Positions 1 to 9,230 are shown, counted from the first letter of the stretch. The stretch is DNA of 64,000 nt from CAMYLR01 sp039588915 (GCA_039588915.1 JBDGYV010000001.1:1-64000); one strand, 5' to 3'. Translations and numbers: made by a program. The notes: generated by a model not told the origin, from the sequence alone.

Positions 1-1
1 C

Positions 2-826
2 GCATTGCGATCCCAAGATCCCGACGACTATGTCAGACGGGCCATGGAATCGATGGCGATCCACTGCCGCGGCTTACTCGATCTCAAGGCTGCTGGCGCG
101 GTCGTTTTCGACTATGGCAACAACCTCCGCGGTCAGGCGCTCGACGCCGGTATCGAGGATGCGTTCGAGATCCCGGGTTTCGTACCGGCGTACATTCGAC
201 CGCTGTTCTGCGAGGGCAAAGGACCGTTTCGATGGGCCGCACTATCCGGTGACCCGGCTGACATACACGCTATTGATCGTGCGATCGGCGAGTTGTTTCC
301 GACCGACGAGCCGCTCCAGCGGTGGATCCGGCTGGCCGCCGAGAGGGTCGCATTCCAGGGGTTGCCGGCTCGCATCTGCTGGCTCGGGTATGGAGATCGT
401 TGGAAGCTGGGTGAGCGCATCAATGATCTGGTGGCGAGCGGAGCGGTCACGGCGCCGGTCGTGATAGGCCGCGATCACCTGGACACCGGATCGGTGGCGT
501 CGCCGTTCCGCGAGACCGAGGGGATGGTTGACGGCTCCGATGCGATCGCCGATTGGCCGATCCTGAACGCGCTGCTTAACACCGCCAGCGGAGCGTCCTG
601 GGTGTCGTTCCACCACGGAGGTGGGGTCGGTATCGGCAACAGCCTGCACGCCGGTCAAGTCACTGTCGCCGACGGCACGGCCGAAGGCGCAAAGCGGCTC
701 GAGCGCGTGTTGACGAACGATCCCGGGATCGGGATCGCTCGCCATGTTGATGCCGGCTACGAAGAGGCCCGTTCCGCGGCCGAGGAGTGCGGCGTCCAGA
801 TTCCGATGATCGATCCGCGGAGATGA
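2..826 (+). CDS. hutU: Urocanate hydratase, C-terminal half (partial at window edge)
   Basis: This is the end of urocanase, the second enzyme of histidine degradation, which hydrates urocanate to imidazolone propionate using bound NAD+. The reading frame is open from the window edge, so the first half lies outside; about 274 of the family's usual ~550 residues are visible. The glycine-rich stretch HHGGGVGIGNSLHAG and the following VADGT are hallmark urocanase sequence. Its stop overlaps the start of hutI (ATGA), so the two are translationally coupled as a hut operon. The TTG at position 5 is not a real start because the frame continues upstream of it. Confidence 0.95.
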   Translation, partial: ALRSQDPDDYVRRAMESMAIHCRGLLDLKAAGAVVFDYGNNLRGQALDAGIEDAFEIPGFVPAYIRPLFCEGKGPFRWAALSGDPADIHAIDRAIGELFPTDEPLQRWIRLAAERVAFQGLPARICWLGYGDRWKLGERINDLVASGAVTAPVVIGRDHLDTGSVASPFRETEGMVDGSDAIADWPILNALLNTASGASWVSFHHGGGVGIGNSLHAGQVTVADGTAEGAKRLERVLTNDPGIGIARHVDAGYEEARSAAEECGVQIPMIDPRR

Positions 827-2100
827 TCGACTCCGCCGCCAACGGCGGCGATCTTCTGGTCACCGATATCGGACAGCTCGTAGACCCGGGCGAAGGCGCC
901 TTCTCCGCGTCGCTCGAGATCGTTGCCGACGCCTTCGTGTGGATCCGGGGGGGACGCGTCGTCGTCGCTGGCCCGATGTCCGACCTGCCCGGCGATGCCG
1001 CCGGCACCCCGGCGCTCGACGCCGGCGGCCAGGTGGCATTACCGGGGCTCGTCGACTCCCACACGCACGCTGTCTTTGGCGCCACCCGCGAGCACGAGTT
1101 CGAGCAGCGGCTGGCTGGAGCTAGCTACCAGGAGATCGCCGAGCAGGGGGGTGGCATCGGGTTTAGCGTGCTCGACCTGCGCGCTCGAAGCGAGGACGAC
1201 CTGGTGCACCTGTCACGGCCGCGCTTGGCCGCCTCGGCCCGCTTCGGGGTCACCACCGTAGAAGTGAAATCGGGGTACGGACTGGCCACCGAGCAGGAGC
1301 TCAAGATGCTACGCGTTGTGGCCCGGCTGGCGACCGAGCCAGAGCTGCCTCGGCTCGTCCCGACGTTTCTCGGTGCGCACGCCGTGCCGGTCGAATTCGC
1401 CGCCGATCGGGCGGCGTTCGTGCGGCTGGTCGTCGACGAAATGTTGCCGGCTGTGGCGGCTGAGCGGCTGGCCGAGTTCTGCGATGTCTTCTGTGATCAA
1501 GGTGCGTTCACGCGGGACGAGGCGGAGACGATCCTTCGACGGGCGGCCGAGCTGGGTTTTGGGCTGAAGATCCACGCCGATGAATTTGTGCCGCTGGGCG
1601 GCACGCAACTGGCGGTAGAGTTGGGAGCGGCCAGCGTTGATCACCTGGTGGCGGTGGACGACGCCGGCATCGCGGCTCTCGCCGAGAGCGACACCGTGGC
1701 CACGCTTCTGCCTGGGACGTCATTCTTTTTGCGCCTCGATCGCCACGCGCCAGCTCGCGCATTGGCCGATCGTGGCGCTCACCTCGCGTTGGCGACTGAC
1801 TTCAACCCGGGTACCTCGATGACCCAGAACCTGCTGCTCATGGTGGCGTTTGGATGTTGTTCGTTGGGGCTCACCGTCGGTGAAGCGCTGCGGGCGGTGA
1901 CCCGTGGCGGGGCGTTGGCACTCCGACGCATGGATCGCGGTACGCTGATGCCCGGCGCCGTGGGGGATGTCGCGCTGTTCGACGTGCCAGACTATCGCCA
2001 CTTGGCATACCACTATGGGATGAATCATTGCGTGATCACTATCAGAGGTGGAGAAGTCATCTGGCGGCGCGTCGTGGGTGGATCCAGATTTCCAACATGA
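823..2100 (+). CDS. hutI: Imidazolonepropionase
   Basis: Cytoplasmic amidohydrolase (425 aa) that opens imidazolone propionate to formiminoglutamate, the step after HutU. The metal-binding HTH motif is seen in LVDSHTHAVFG (about residue 80), and further conserved elements are EVKSGYGL, the GAHAVP loop, KIHADEF and ALATDFNPG. Start is the ATG at 823, which overlaps the hutU stop as ATGA; the frame is open further upstream but that part lies inside hutU. Length and motif order match the family. Neither hutH nor hutG/hutF is in the window. Confidence 0.95.
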   Translation: MIDSAANGGDLLVTDIGQLVDPGEGAFSASLEIVADAFVWIRGGRVVVAGPMSDLPGDAAGTPALDAGGQVALPGLVDSHTHAVFGATREHEFEQRLAGASYQEIAEQGGGIGFSVLDLRARSEDDLVHLSRPRLAASARFGVTTVEVKSGYGLATEQELKMLRVVARLATEPELPRLVPTFLGAHAVPVEFAADRAAFVRLVVDEMLPAVAAERLAEFCDVFCDQGAFTRDEAETILRRAAELGFGLKIHADEFVPLGGTQLAVELGAASVDHLVAVDDAGIAALAESDTVATLLPGTSFFLRLDRHAPARALADRGAHLALATDFNPGTSMTQNLLLMVAFGCCSLGLTVGEALRAVTRGGALALRRMDRGTLMPGAVGDVALFDVPDYRHLAYHYGMNHCVITIRGGEVIWRRVVGGSRFPT

Positions 2101-3071
2101 GCGCCATCTGGAAGGACAAACGCGATCGCCCCTCGCGCCATCCGGACGCCGATGCGGCGATCGCCAAGTATCTCGAGCAGTTGCGGCAGGCGGACATTAG
2201 CGGGACCCGCCCTCCGGCCGGGGCTTTGAACGGCCTCGGAGATGCCCACCTCGATATCGACGACGTAGCCTCGGCGGTTGAGTACTACCGTCAGGCCGCC
2301 GAGGCGTACGCCGAGGACGGTCGCCTGGACCACGCAATTGCATGTTGTCAGAAGATCCGACGCTATGCACCCGACGACCTCCAGGTGGGGTTGCTTCTAG
2401 GTCGGTACTACGGGGCCAAAGGGTTGGTGGCTGACGCGCTGATCGAACTCAAGAACCTCGTCGAGCGACAAAAAGGTGCGGGCAACATGAGGTTGGCGTT
2501 GGAAGGGATGCGCGAGATCGTGACGCTCGAGCCCGATCATCCCGAACATCGCGAGCGATTGGCCGACCTGAGCCTGGCCGATGGCGACCCCGCGCTCGGG
2601 AGCGAGGCGCTCGCAGCGGCGCTCGAGCGATACGAGACGGCCGGTGAGGAGGCCGCCGCCCATCGCGTTCGACGGCGGCTTGAGGATCTGAAACAGGCCG
2701 GTGCGTTCGTTGCTCCAGAGGCACCGCCAAGCCCGGTCAAGCCCCCACCGCAAGCCAAAGGGTTGAGACCTGAGGCCGAGCAGTATCGCTCGGAAGGACG
2801 TTGGATTGAAGCGATCGAGGCCTACCGCCGGTTGTCCGAGAGCGGACAGATCAGGGGCTCGGATTTTGACGCGTGGTCGGAGTGCGCGCGGCAGAGCGGT
2901 CGTGCTGCAAACGTCCTTGAGTCTCTGTCTGCAGCTTCGCGTTGGCATCTAGACGCCGGCAATACCGAGGCTGCCCGGCGCTCGGCGGAAGAGATGCTGC
3001 TGATCGATCCCACCAACGAAACCGCTGCCGAGATCCTCCAGTGGGTTGGGGAAGATCGCTCCCCACGGTAG
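2097..3071 (+). CDS. TPR-repeat protein of unknown function
   Basis: Protein of 324 aa built mostly of helical tetratricopeptide-like repeats. Repeats with alternating small and aromatic residues are visible around residues 35-75 (ALNGLGDAHLDI, AVEYYRQAAEAY) and 75-115, with a proline-rich linker near 205-225 (APPSPVKPPPQ) and more repeats to the C-terminus. No signal peptide or membrane segment, so probably cytoplasmic and a protein-protein scaffold. It starts at the ATG overlapping the hutI stop (ATGA), so it is coupled to the hut genes, but nothing in the sequence ties it to histidine metabolism. Confidence 0.8.
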   Translation: MSAIWKDKRDRPSRHPDADAAIAKYLEQLRQADISGTRPPAGALNGLGDAHLDIDDVASAVEYYRQAAEAYAEDGRLDHAIACCQKIRRYAPDDLQVGLLLGRYYGAKGLVADALIELKNLVERQKGAGNMRLALEGMREIVTLEPDHPEHRERLADLSLADGDPALGSEALAAALERYETAGEEAAAHRVRRRLEDLKQAGAFVAPEAPPSPVKPPPQAKGLRPEAEQYRSEGRWIEAIEAYRRLSESGQIRGSDFDAWSECARQSGRAANVLESLSAASRWHLDAGNTEAARRSAEEMLLIDPTNETAAEILQWVGEDRSPR

Positions 3072-3084
3072 CTTCTGACCGCAC

Positions 3085-4968
3085 ATGACTGGTGTAGAAA
3101 AAACCGTATCCCGTGCGCGGGGAGAAGAGTTCCTCGAGCGATTGGAGGCCGGCGTGCTGGTCGCGGATGGAGCGATGGGCACGCAGATCTATGAGCGAGG
3201 GGTGTTCATTAACCAGTGTTTCGATGTGCTTTCGCTCAGCCGCCCGGACATGATTCAGGAAGTCCACGCCGCGTACGTCGAAGCCGGCGCCGATTTGCTG
3301 GAGACCAATACCTTCGGTGCCAACCGGGCCCGGCTGCTGGGTCACGGGCTCGAAGATCGGGTCGTCGAGATCAACCAGGCCGGTGTGCGGCTGGCTCGGG
3401 AAGCCAGCCAGAATCGGGCGTTCGTCGGGGGGTCGATCGGCCCGATCGGCGTAAGGGGCCAAGTCGCTGGCGACTATAGCATCGATGACATGCGGGCGAT
3501 TTTCGCAGAACAGGTCCAGGCGCTGCTCGAGGCGGATGTTGACTTGTTGGTCGTCGAGACGATCTCCGCGATCAACGAGATGGAGGCCGCGTTGGCGGCG
3601 ATTCGTGGGTTCGATGGCGACGTGCCGGTGGTGGCGCTCATGACATTTGGGGAGGATGGTCGCATCCAGTCGGGCCAATCGCCCGAGGAGCTCGTGGGCC
3701 GACTGCTGGCCGCCGGCGCCGATCTAGTGGGTGCCAACTGTAGCGTTGGTCCCAAACCGATGCTCGACTGCGTGGTCCGGATGCAGGACGGGCAATCGGT
3801 CAAGCTGGCGGCGATGCCCAACGCAGGGTTGCCACAATCGGTTGAGGGGCGGTTGATGTACATGGCGAGCCCCGAGTACTTCGGCAAGTACGCCAAGCGA
3901 TTTGTTCGTGCCGGGGTCCGGTTGCTCGGCGGGTGCTGCGGGACAACCCCTGCTCACGTTCGGCAGATGAAGCTGGCCGTTTCGGGGTTTGTGCCCGGTG
4001 CGCGGACGATCGAGACGGTCGAGCTGTTGGAGGAGCCAACCGGACCCGGACCAATACCGGTCGAGACCGCTCGCAAGTCTCGATTGGCGAAACTGTTGGT
4101 AGAGAACGAGAAGTTTGTCACTTCGGTCGAGCTAACGCCGCCGATGAGCGCCGATCTGGCGCCGGTTATCGGTGCGGTGACTGAGCTGGAGGCAGCTGGC
4201 GTCGACGCCGTCAACATCCCCGAGTACTCTCGCATCTCACCGCGGGTGACCCCGCTGGCGATCGCCCGCGTTCTCCAGGAGCGTGTCGGCATAGAGACGA
4301 TCATCCACTACTGCTGTCGGGATAGGAACTTGTACGGTATGCAGGCCGATCTCATGGCGGCTCGTGCGCTGGATGTCCGCAACGTGCTGATCATCACCGG
4401 CGATCCACCAAAGGCGGGGGAGTACGCGGTGCCAACCGCGGTGTTCGACGTCGATTCGATTGGGCTGGTGCGAGTGGCGCGGGGGTTGAGTCGCGGCGTT
4501 GACGCGGCCGGCAAGCCAACCGGTATCCCGCTTGACCTGCACCTTGGCGTCGGTGTCAACCCGGGTGCGATCGATCTGGAGCAGGAGCTGGAGCGCTTCG
4601 AGCGCAAAGTCGTGGCGGGGGCTGAGTTCGCGATGTCACAGCCGGTCTTCGATCCACGTCATTTAGAGCGCTTCATAGAACAGCTAGGTCGATCCCCGAT
4701 TCCGATCCTGGTCGGGATACTGCCGCTGTTCTCGTTTCGGAACGCCGAATTTCTTCACAACGAGGTTCCTGGGATGAACATCCCCGAGCCGATCCGCGAA
4801 CGCATGCGAGCTTCACGGAGCCGTGAAGAGGGTATGGCCGAAGGTGTGACCATCGCTCGCGAAGCGTTGGACGGCGTGCGCAGCATGGTTGGCGTCGGTG
4901 GGGTGTACTTGATGCCCCCGTTTGGTCGATACGAGTTGGCACTCGAGGTGTTGGACGGGCTCCTCTGA
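3085..4968 (+). CDS. Bifunctional homocysteine S-methyltransferase / methylenetetrahydrofolate reductase
   Basis: Natural two-domain fusion, 627 aa. Residues ~1-300 are a homocysteine S-methyltransferase domain: DGAMGTQIYERG at the start, then zinc ligands in GANCSVGP and in LGGCCGTTPAHV. Residues ~335-627 are a MetF-type flavoprotein that makes 5-methyl-THF: FVTSVELTPPMSAD, IIHYCCRDRN and NVLIITGDPP are visible. The fusion is a known family; the first domain may use S-methylmethionine or methylcobalamin rather than methyl-THF, which the sequence alone does not decide. Starts 13 bases after the TPR gene, so probably in the same transcript. Confidence 0.9.
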   Translation: MTGVEKTVSRARGEEFLERLEAGVLVADGAMGTQIYERGVFINQCFDVLSLSRPDMIQEVHAAYVEAGADLLETNTFGANRARLLGHGLEDRVVEINQAGVRLAREASQNRAFVGGSIGPIGVRGQVAGDYSIDDMRAIFAEQVQALLEADVDLLVVETISAINEMEAALAAIRGFDGDVPVVALMTFGEDGRIQSGQSPEELVGRLLAAGADLVGANCSVGPKPMLDCVVRMQDGQSVKLAAMPNAGLPQSVEGRLMYMASPEYFGKYAKRFVRAGVRLLGGCCGTTPAHVRQMKLAVSGFVPGARTIETVELLEEPTGPGPIPVETARKSRLAKLLVENEKFVTSVELTPPMSADLAPVIGAVTELEAAGVDAVNIPEYSRISPRVTPLAIARVLQERVGIETIIHYCCRDRNLYGMQADLMAARALDVRNVLIITGDPPKAGEYAVPTAVFDVDSIGLVRVARGLSRGVDAAGKPTGIPLDLHLGVGVNPGAIDLEQELERFERKVVAGAEFAMSQPVFDPRHLERFIEQLGRSPIPILVGILPLFSFRNAEFLHNEVPGMNIPEPIRERMRASRSREEGMAEGVTIAREALDGVRSMVGVGGVYLMPPFGRYELALEVLDGLL

Positions 4969-4972
4969 ATCG

Positions 4973-5791
4973 GTGAGCGTCGACCTTCACACACACACGA
5001 CCGTGTCCGATGGTGAGTGCTCGCCAGCCGACTTGGTGGCGGCGGCCACGGATGTGGGGCTAACCGCGATCGCGGTGACCGATCACGACGCGGTAGCGGC
5101 GATCCCGGCCGCTCGCGCCGCCGCCCCGCCCGGCTTGGAGGTGCTGGCGGGGACCGAGCTCACGTGCCAGGTCGGTGGTCGTGAGGCCCACATCCTGGCG
5201 TACGGCTTCGATCTGGAAGAGCCAAATTTCATCGCCGCGCTGGTGCACTTCGCGCGGGAGCGCGAACAGCGCGCAACACAGATCGTCGAACGGCTGAAAA
5301 ACCTCGGACTCGACATCGAGATGTCAGACGTCGAGGCTGAGAGTCGGACCGGTACGATCGCCCGGCCGCACGTGGCGATGGCGCTGGTACGGCGGGGCCA
5401 TGCGGCGTCGGTCGACGAGGCGTTCCAGCGCTACCTGGGCCGACACCGACCGGCTTTTGTGGCCAAGGCGGCGTTCGAGCCGGCGATGGCGTTCGATCTG
5501 GTCCGCGCCGCGGGCGGCGTGTCCGTTCTGGCCCACCCGGGCACGTTTAGACGGGACGACTTGATCCCGGTCTTGGTCGAGGCGGGCCTCGACGGGATCG
5601 AGGCCCGACACACCGAGCACTCGGCGGCGAATACCCGACACTACGAGCAAATGGCGGCATCACTGGGACTGTTGGTGACTGGGGGATCAGACTTTCACGG
5701 TACGCCGGGTCATCGCGGTCGGCTGGGAAGGCCGACGGTTCCGTACGCCTGGTACGAGGCCCTTATTGCCCACATACAGGAGCGGCGTTAA
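4973..5791 (+). CDS. PHP-domain phosphoesterase (RNase AM / YciV-like)
   Basis: 272-aa metal-dependent phosphoesterase of the polymerase-and-histidinol-phosphatase fold. All metal-binding motifs are present in order: DLHTHTTVSDG at the N-terminus, VTDHD, GTEL, RPHVA, VLAHPG and GGSDFHG near the C-terminus. Family members remove 3'-phosphates from nucleoside 3',5'-bisphosphates or trim the 5' end of rRNA; which one applies here is inference. GTG start at 4973 is chosen because it puts the conserved DLHTH at residue 3; it lies 4 bases after the preceding stop. Confidence 0.85.
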   Translation: MSVDLHTHTTVSDGECSPADLVAAATDVGLTAIAVTDHDAVAAIPAARAAAPPGLEVLAGTELTCQVGGREAHILAYGFDLEEPNFIAALVHFAREREQRATQIVERLKNLGLDIEMSDVEAESRTGTIARPHVAMALVRRGHAASVDEAFQRYLGRHRPAFVAKAAFEPAMAFDLVRAAGGVSVLAHPGTFRRDDLIPVLVEAGLDGIEARHTEHSAANTRHYEQMAASLGLLVTGGSDFHGTPGHRGRLGRPTVPYAWYEALIAHIQERR

Positions 5792-5801
5792 GCTGCCGAA
5801 C

Positions 5802-6737
5802 ATGCGTCGCGGCGCCGCTCAGCAAGAAGTAGACCGCACCCGACCGTCGCTGACCGCGATTCAGGGACTCGTCCACGATGTGTTGGACGACGTGCTCGCC
5901 CACATGGGCGCGGTTCTGGAAGCCGACGTCCCGTTCATCAATGAGGTTTCGTTCCACCTGCAGCGGGTGCGCGGGAAGCTGTTCCGCCCTGCCCTACTGG
6001 CGCTCGCCAACCGTGTCGAGGAAAGACCGGACAACCGTGAGGTAGCCCTCGGTGCGGTGATCGAGATTATCCATATGGCGACGTTGGTCCATGACGACTC
6101 GATCGATCGGTCGTCGATGCGGCGTGGACGACCTACGCTCAACAGTCGGTGGGGTCACAAGGTGTCGGTCATCATGGGTGACTATCTGTACTCGCGAGCT
6201 ATGACCGAGATCACTCGCATCGGTGATCTAGAGCTCATCGGGTTGGCTGCCCGAGTGACGAACGATCTCACGATCGGGGAGATGGTCGAGATCGCGCACC
6301 ACGGCCAACTGGTTGAGGATCCGCGGCAGTACTTCTTCTTGATCGAGAAGAAGACCGCCAGCCTGATCTCGACGGCTTGTGAGATGGGCGCGGCGATCGG
6401 GGCGCCTGAGCAGCGCGAACCTCTCAAGGAGTACGGACGTCGGCTCGGGATGGCATTTCAGCTGATTGATGACCTGATGGACTACGGGCTACCGCACTTG
6501 TCGCCGGCCGAGAGGCGTTCTGTAAACATGGTCTTCGAGCCACAGGAACAAGCCACCCCAGACGACATCCAACGCGTCGTCGAGTTGGTGCGCGATCGGG
6601 GCGGCATCGAAGCCACCCGTCGTATCGCCTGCGAGTACGCTGATCGAGCACGTGAGACGCTCGAGGGGCTGCCGGCTACGCCGTCGCGAGAGGTCATGGA
6701 TGCTGCCGTCGACTATGTGCTGGCTCGGGATCGATAG
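5802..6737 (+). CDS. Trans-polyprenyl diphosphate synthase-like protein with an internal deletion
   Basis: Isoprenyl diphosphate synthase family (311 aa), expected to elongate farnesyl diphosphate to the side chain of quinones. The first Asp-rich motif is DDSIDRSSMRRGRPT (near residue 107), the second is LIDDLMDY (near 222). Right after the second motif the family normally has about 25 residues with a Gly-Lys, Asp-Leu, Glu-x-Lys and Thr-Leu-Pro-Leu pattern. Here LMDY runs directly into GLPHLSPAERRSV, which matches the sequence beyond that segment, so it seems lost in frame. Activity is therefore uncertain. ATG 5802 is chosen; a TTG at 5766 is an alternative. Confidence 0.8.
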   Translation: MRRGAAQQEVDRTRPSLTAIQGLVHDVLDDVLAHMGAVLEADVPFINEVSFHLQRVRGKLFRPALLALANRVEERPDNREVALGAVIEIIHMATLVHDDSIDRSSMRRGRPTLNSRWGHKVSVIMGDYLYSRAMTEITRIGDLELIGLAARVTNDLTIGEMVEIAHHGQLVEDPRQYFFLIEKKTASLISTACEMGAAIGAPEQREPLKEYGRRLGMAFQLIDDLMDYGLPHLSPAERRSVNMVFEPQEQATPDDIQRVVELVRDRGGIEATRRIACEYADRARETLEGLPATPSREVMDAAVDYVLARDR

Positions 6738-6782
6738 CGACGTGCGTCTAGCTTCTGCCGGCCATCCGGAGTAGGAGCCTCC

Positions 6783-7049
6783 GTGCACCGCAAGAACTTC
6801 AAAGTGTACACGGTGATTCTCACGTCGGGATTGCTAGCCGGTACTCTGGTCGGAGAATTGCTGGCTCGATTCCTCCCTGATGGGGTGGCCAAGGGTTTCT
6901 TCACGACGTCGCTTAACGGAGTATTCGGGCCGTTATCGATCGATCTGGCGGCAGTCGCGCTCACGCTGGGGCCGTTGACGATATCAGTTAGTATTATGAG
7001 TCTGGTGGGGGTCGCTAGTGCGGCTTATCTGTACCGGGCGTTCTTCTAG
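6783..7049 (+). CDS. DUF4321 small membrane protein
   Basis: 88-residue membrane protein resembling the DUF4321 family of unknown function. Two or three hydrophobic segments are visible (about residues 10-30, 52-68 and 70-87), with conserved-looking glycine-rich SGLLAGTLVGELL in the first. GTG start at 6783 is supported by a good ribosome-binding site, AGGAG, eight bases upstream. It sits immediately before tatA and may be co-transcribed with it. No function can be read from the sequence. Confidence 0.75.
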   Translation: MHRKNFKVYTVILTSGLLAGTLVGELLARFLPDGVAKGFFTTSLNGVFGPLSIDLAAVALTLGPLTISVSIMSLVGVASAAYLYRAFF

Positions 7050-7087
7050 CCGGCGAGCGCAACCGTCGGATACGTGGAGGGAGAGTC

Positions 7088-7273
7088 ATGTTTGGATCGA
7101 TCGGAATGCAAGAGATCGTACTTATCCTCTTTATCTTGTTGCTGCTTTTTGGAGCTAAGCGGTTGCCGGAGCTAGGTGAGTCTTTGGGCAAGGGCATCCG
7201 CGAATTCAAACGCGGAGTGAGCGAGATCAAGGAGGATATCGACTCCGACGACCAACCAAAGGGCGGCGAGTAG
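7088..7273 (+). CDS. tatA: Sec-independent protein translocase subunit TatA
   Basis: 61-aa pore-forming subunit of the twin-arginine system, which exports folded proteins across the inner membrane. It has the classic layout: a short periplasmic start, one transmembrane helix (EIVLILFILLLLFGAKRLPEL, in which the Phe-Gly hinge is visible), an amphipathic helix (GESLGKGIREFKRGV) and an acidic tail. A GGAGGGAG ribosome-binding site precedes the ATG. tatC is not in the window. Its stop codon abuts the stop of the convergent ppiD gene with no base between them. Confidence 0.95.
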   Translation: MFGSIGMQEIVLILFILLLLFGAKRLPELGESLGKGIREFKRGVSEIKEDIDSDDQPKGGE

Positions 7274-9097
7274 CTAGGTCGTCCCCAGGATCTGGGCCCG
7301 GTTGTCTTCGACCCTGGCGCGTTCTCGGAGATCGTCGAACCAGGTCTCGAAGACTTCCCGCATCTTGCCGACGCGCAGTTGACTAAGAAGCGACTCGCGC
7401 TCCCGTGCAAACGCCTCGGAATCGTACGGTTGCTTCTCCAACAAGCGGATGAAATAGAGACCCCGCGTTGCCTCAATCGGGCCGGCGAGCTGCCCCTGTG
7501 CGAGCCCGAACGCCGCTCCGGCTACTGCGGTGCCGCTCCCTATCCCGGTTATGTTGTTCAGCCGGGTGAAGGAGTTGGACGCTCCGACCTCTAGTCCGAA
7601 CTGTCGAGCTGCCCCATCGAGCCCACCGCCCTGTACCGCGGCCTGGATCCCCGGTACCATTTCTCTGACGGCCGCCTGCTTCTTCTCGTGGATCAGATCG
7701 GTGCGCAGCGACTGCTCGACCTGCTCCAGAGCGACGTAGCCGGCCGGATAGCGGTCGTCCACCCGCAGAACATAGAACGCACCGCCGTGTTCGAGGGCGC
7801 CGCTTACCGCCCCTGTGTCGTTGGCGAACGCGAACTCGGCGAGTTCGCGGGCGGGACCGATGCCCGGGATTACCAGGCCGTTCTCGAACAGCGGCGATTG
7901 GGTTGGTTCGACACCGTGTGCGGCGGCGACTGCTGAGAAGTCAGCCCCTTCCGTGCTGGCATCCTGGGCGAACGCGCGAGCCGCTTCCCGAGCCGAATCT
8001 CTCGCCGATGTTGAAGGCTCGATCTGCAACAGGATGTGACGGGCTCGAAGCCGTGTGTCGCCGTCCTCGTTCAATCGGTCCTCAAGCTTGATGATGTGAT
8101 ATCCGAATTCGGTCAGCACGGCGGCGGAAACCCGGCCCTTTTCGAGACCCTCCACCGCACGCTGAAAAGCCAGCGCCATCGAGGTCGGCGCGAACCAACC
8201 CAACTCGCCACCGTTATCCCGAGTCAAGACATCGTCAGACTGAGCGCGAGCGAGCGCGGCGAAATCCGCATCCGGCTGCCCCGCTACACGAGCCAAGCTG
8301 TCGGCACGGCTTTTTACAGCGGCCGAGTCGGCGGCTGTAACCTCCGGTTGATAGCTGACGTGCCGAATCCTGGCGCTCGGGTCGCGATAGTGTTGCTCGC
8401 GGTTCGCTTCATAGGCTTGCCGAATCTCGTCTGTGGTGACGCTGATCTCATCGTCGCTGACCAGCCGATCAGGATCCAGAAACAGGTACTGAATGCGAGC
8501 TCGTTCGTTCTGCGATCGATACGTCTCGAGCAGCTCGGCGTCGGTCACCGTTACGCCGGCGACGACCTGCTCCTGCAGCTTTTGCAGCGGCAGGTTGACT
8601 CTCAGTTGTGCTTCGTACTCGCCCCAAGTCGGTGCCAGCGCGGGGTCCGTCAGCGCGCGTTGGTATTTCTGCATGTCGAACTGCCCGTCTGTCTGGAAGG
8701 CTGGGAGATTGATCACGTCTCGCGGCGGGTTGCTACGAATGAACTCGATGAGCTCGGTGTCGGTCACGCTGATGTCGCGGTTCGCGGCCTCGCGCTGCAG
8801 CAGTGCGAAATCGACGACGGCATCCCACGCCTCTTCCTCCAGCTGACTCTGCTGCTCTGCGGACACGTCGCCATCGGGGGTCCGCTGCTGAGCCTGTTCG
8901 TAGAGTAACCGGTACTGCCGCTGGTATTCGTCGATCGAGATCTCGGCACCGTTCACTGAGCCCAGTTGGTTTGGTACTCCACCACCGGCTCCCCGGCCCG
9001 AGAAGTCCATTCCCCATTCGAAGACCATCAGGCCGACGAAGGAGATAGAAACCAGGATCATGATGATCTTGGTCGAATCGCGAAGCTGCTTCATCAT
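7274..9097 (-). CDS. ppiD: PpiD-type membrane-anchored periplasmic peptidyl-prolyl isomerase/chaperone
   Basis: 607-aa folding factor. An N-terminal cytoplasmic start, MMKQLRDSTK, is followed by one membrane helix (residues ~11-28). The periplasmic part has the SurA-N-like segment (GSVNGAEISIDEYQRQY) and at least one parvulin-like domain: RHVSYQPEV, DNGGELGWF and FGYHIIKLEDR, then a second rotamase-like stretch (RARHILLQIEPS). Expected to assist outer-membrane proteins leaving the Sec translocon. Start is the double ATG at 9097/9094; the frame stays open for 60 more codons upstream, but that sequence is not protein-like. It runs toward tatA and is divergent from the next gene. Confidence 0.9.
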   Translation of the reverse strand: MMKQLRDSTKIIMILVSISFVGLMVFEWGMDFSGRGAGGGVPNQLGSVNGAEISIDEYQRQYRLLYEQAQQRTPDGDVSAEQQSQLEEEAWDAVVDFALLQREAANRDISVTDTELIEFIRSNPPRDVINLPAFQTDGQFDMQKYQRALTDPALAPTWGEYEAQLRVNLPLQKLQEQVVAGVTVTDAELLETYRSQNERARIQYLFLDPDRLVSDDEISVTTDEIRQAYEANREQHYRDPSARIRHVSYQPEVTAADSAAVKSRADSLARVAGQPDADFAALARAQSDDVLTRDNGGELGWFAPTSMALAFQRAVEGLEKGRVSAAVLTEFGYHIIKLEDRLNEDGDTRLRARHILLQIEPSTSARDSAREAARAFAQDASTEGADFSAVAAAHGVEPTQSPLFENGLVIPGIGPARELAEFAFANDTGAVSGALEHGGAFYVLRVDDRYPAGYVALEQVEQSLRTDLIHEKKQAAVREMVPGIQAAVQGGGLDGAARQFGLEVGASNSFTRLNNITGIGSGTAVAGAAFGLAQGQLAGPIEATRGLYFIRLLEKQPYDSEAFARERESLLSQLRVGKMREVFETWFDDLRERARVEDNRAQILGTT

Positions 9098-9191
9098 GTG
9101 AGGTATCGTCCTCGAGAAGGCGGAATCAGAAACAAATGCGAATATGAAGAATACCGCCGCCTGGTTACCGCGTCGAGGAGCCTGGCGGTCG

Positions 9192-9220
9192 TTGCATGGC
9201 GGATACCCGGTCCGTATACT
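9192..9220 (+). promoter_or_regulatory. Sigma-70-type promoter TTGCAT-N17-TATACT
   Basis: A -35 box TTGCAT (9192-9197) and a -10 box TATACT (9215-9220, five of six consensus bases) are separated by the ideal 17 bases. It lies between the divergent ppiD gene and the plus-strand TPR gene. The expected transcription start, 6-8 bases after the -10 box, falls about 3-5 bases before the ATG at 9231, so the mRNA would be almost leaderless. It probably drives the run from the TPR gene through accC and ftsK. Confidence 0.6.
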
Positions 9221-9230
9221 GCTGTTCCGC

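Noticed and set aside
2851..3678. Minus-strand frame of 275 codons over the TPR and homocysteine methyltransferase genes
   Set aside because: Shadow of two real genes; composition does not look like a folded protein.
8036..8908. Long plus-strand frame (290 codons) inside the ppiD gene
   Set aside because: It is the mirror of the minus-strand ppiD coding sequence, which has a signal anchor and parvulin motifs; the plus-strand product has no recognisable domain and no ribosome-binding site.
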